Source: Bacteroidales bacterium | Lineage (GTDB): Bacteria; Bacteroidota; Bacteroidia; Bacteroidales; WCHB1-69 | NCBI GenBank assembly: GCA_017454945.1 | Contig: JAFTCA010000094.1 | Coordinates: 1 to 64,000, forward strand | Reading direction: 5' to 3' | Length of the DNA: 64,000 nucleotides | Part shown: positions 63,096 through 64,000 of the stretch, piece after piece | Numbering within the stretch: the stretch's first letter is position 1 | Layout: every line of letters begins with the position of its first letter | Position numbers and translations under genes: made by a program | The notes under the pieces: model-generated | Databases searched by the model: none | Told to the model about the DNA's origin: nothing | Seen by the model: only the letters and a program-made list of their open reading frames with translations

Positions 63096-63911
63096 TTATT
63101 CCAATTCCTTTTTCAACTCCGCAATGCGAGCCTTGATATATTCATCCTTCTTCTGCTGAATTAACATGGCACGGGCCATTGCCAACTCATCCTCTATATC
63201 CCCTTTTACGTGCTTGGTCCTATAATCCAACAACACAATAAGATAGCAATAATCCTTATCGCTTACCTCAAAATGCTGAATGGCCGAGTTGCGTTCCATC
63301 TTGTTACTGAACTCAGCAGGCAATTCATTGCATATCTCGTCCAAATAGAGCCACGTATCATCATCCATGAAATACTCTACCGAGTCGGCGCACAACTGGA
63401 TCAGTCGTTCTTTTTGCGACACACGCTGATTGTCGTCAAAAAAGAGGTCGCGCACCTGCGGTATCAATTTCGATTGCAGCGAAAGACGGATATAGTTCAT
63501 CTTAACAATCTCACGCTCAACGGCATAATGATAACTATAGCGCTTCATATACTGACGAACATCATTGTCTGACACTTGAAAAAGATTGGTGTCGGCCGTG
63601 ATGCGGTCAAAATAGGCATTCATAATCAGATTCTCGCGATAATCCTTCATCTCTTTTTTGAAGGAGGTCTCTCTAAACGACAATTCCTGCTTGGCTGCAT
63701 TGAGCACCACCTGCTTGGTCAACCAATTGTCAATCAGCTTCTCGCACATAGCCACGCTATCTTCAGCCGATAAATTGTCAGGCAACATTTGTCGCAACTC
63801 CGACAAATAGAGTTTCTGATGAAAAGCCTCTGCCACCACAGGGTCTTTCCTGCCACACGACAACAGCAGCAGCAAGGGCAACAGCAGAAACAGTGAACGC
63901 AAGGCTTTCAT
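63096..63911 (-). CDS. SurA-like lipoprotein chaperone, N-terminal type
   Basis: The 271-residue lipoprotein (lipobox LLLSC) has a helical SurA-N-like domain (VAEAFHQKLYLSELRQML, then WLTKQVVLNAAKQEL) but no clear parvulin domain after it. Bacteroidota often carry a run of SurA-like genes where one or two have only the chaperone part. It lies 12 bp after the end of a gene whose C-terminal sequence fits a parvulin-type SurA. Its job is probably to escort outer-membrane proteins. Confidence 0.72.
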   Translation of the reverse strand: MKALRSLFLLLPLLLLLSCGRKDPVVAEAFHQKLYLSELRQMLPDNLSAEDSVAMCEKLIDNWLTKQVVLNAAKQELSFRETSFKKEMKDYRENLIMNAYFDRITADTNLFQVSDNDVRQYMKRYSYHYAVEREIVKMNYIRLSLQSKLIPQVRDLFFDDNQRVSQKERLIQLCADSVEYFMDDDTWLYLDEICNELPAEFSNKMERNSAIQHFEVSDKDYCYLIVLLDYRTKHVKGDIEDELAMARAMLIQQKKDEYIKARIAELKKELE

Positions 63912-63923
63912 TTTGGTAAGAGA

Positions 63924-64000
63924 TTAACGTTTGGAAAGAATGGCCTTGAAAACCTCTTCATTGATTTTCACAGGATACTTTTGTTTCAACTCATTCACCC
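63924..64000 (-). CDS. Partial: C-terminus of a SurA-like peptidyl-prolyl isomerase
   Basis: On the minus strand the last 24 codons (VNELKQKYPVKINEEVFKAI, then LSKR and stop) enter the window from its right edge. The pattern LKQKYPVKINEEVF is typical of the last helix/strand of Bacteroidota SurA-type parvulins. Only this tail is visible; the main part lies beyond base 64000. It heads the visible part of the chaperone-psd-radical SAM-GT2 operon. Confidence 0.7.
   Translation of the reverse strand, partial: VNELKQKYPVKINEEVFKAILSKR

Overview
The window looks like a chromosomal segment of a Bacteroidota, probably a Bacteroidales gut-type organism. The evidence is: promoters of the TTTG-N19-21-TAnnTTTG type rather than E. 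coli -35/-10; almost no Shine-Dalgarno sequences; many short SPII lipoproteins; a serine protease with a C-terminal type IX secretion (T9SS) sorting domain; a Rho factor with a long acidic disordered N-terminal region; a Bacteroidota-style LptD; and a LytTR/LytS pair. Base composition looks even throughout. I see no rRNA, tRNA, CRISPR array, transposase, integrase or prophage gene. The window is almost entirely core or housekeeping genes.

Layout. 1-5.8 kb: nrdG, a permuted-papain lipoprotein, an exported flavodoxin-like protein, a cyclophilin-like lipoprotein, an iron-type alcohol dehydrogenase, a YbaK/ProX deacylase and a HAD lipoprotein. 5.9-9.2 kb: a Na/Pi cotransporter fused to PhoU and an OmpR-type winged helix, MgtC, and a flavodoxin/ferredoxin protein. 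9.5-13.9 kb: rmuC, cinA, a thioesterase, a cupin and a GNAT enzyme. 14-22 kb: a MATE pump, a rubrerythrin with two rubredoxin-like modules, an M23 peptidase with LysM, a small lipoprotein, a polysaccharide flippase and leuS. 22-27 kb: a lytR/lytS-prmA-PepSY-like operon. 27-39 kb: lemA and a TPM-domain protein, an alpha-2-macroglobulin/pbpC operon and a C69 dipeptidase. 39-47 kb: rho, an outer-membrane barrel protein, an amidase, lptD, an ECF sigma factor and a partner membrane protein. 47-54 kb: a lipoprotein/gluzincin pair and an rsfS-ftsH-LUD-cdsA operon. 54-60 kb: T9SS protease, wbqC, GT-C-like protein and ligA. 60-64 kb: a minus-strand operon of SurA-like chaperone genes, psd, a B12-type radical SAM enzyme and a GT2.

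Envelope biology dominates: LptD, amidase, M23, PbpC with its A2M partner, CdsA and Psd, flippase, FtsH, SurA-like proteins and an ECF sigma factor. Genes on each strand form tight operons with gaps of 2-35 bp, and many neighbours converge with only a few bases between stops.

Two things stand out. First, the phosphate transporter at 5940-7904 carries a complete OmpR/PhoB-type DNA-binding domain at its C-terminus, which suggests a membrane-anchored one-piece phosphate transporter/sensor/regulator. Second, at least ten intergenic gaps are filled with one shared mosaic of short degenerate repeat blocks, usually in the same order and usually pointing into the next gene. Palindromes are embedded in some of them, and in places they run into the ends of coding regions.
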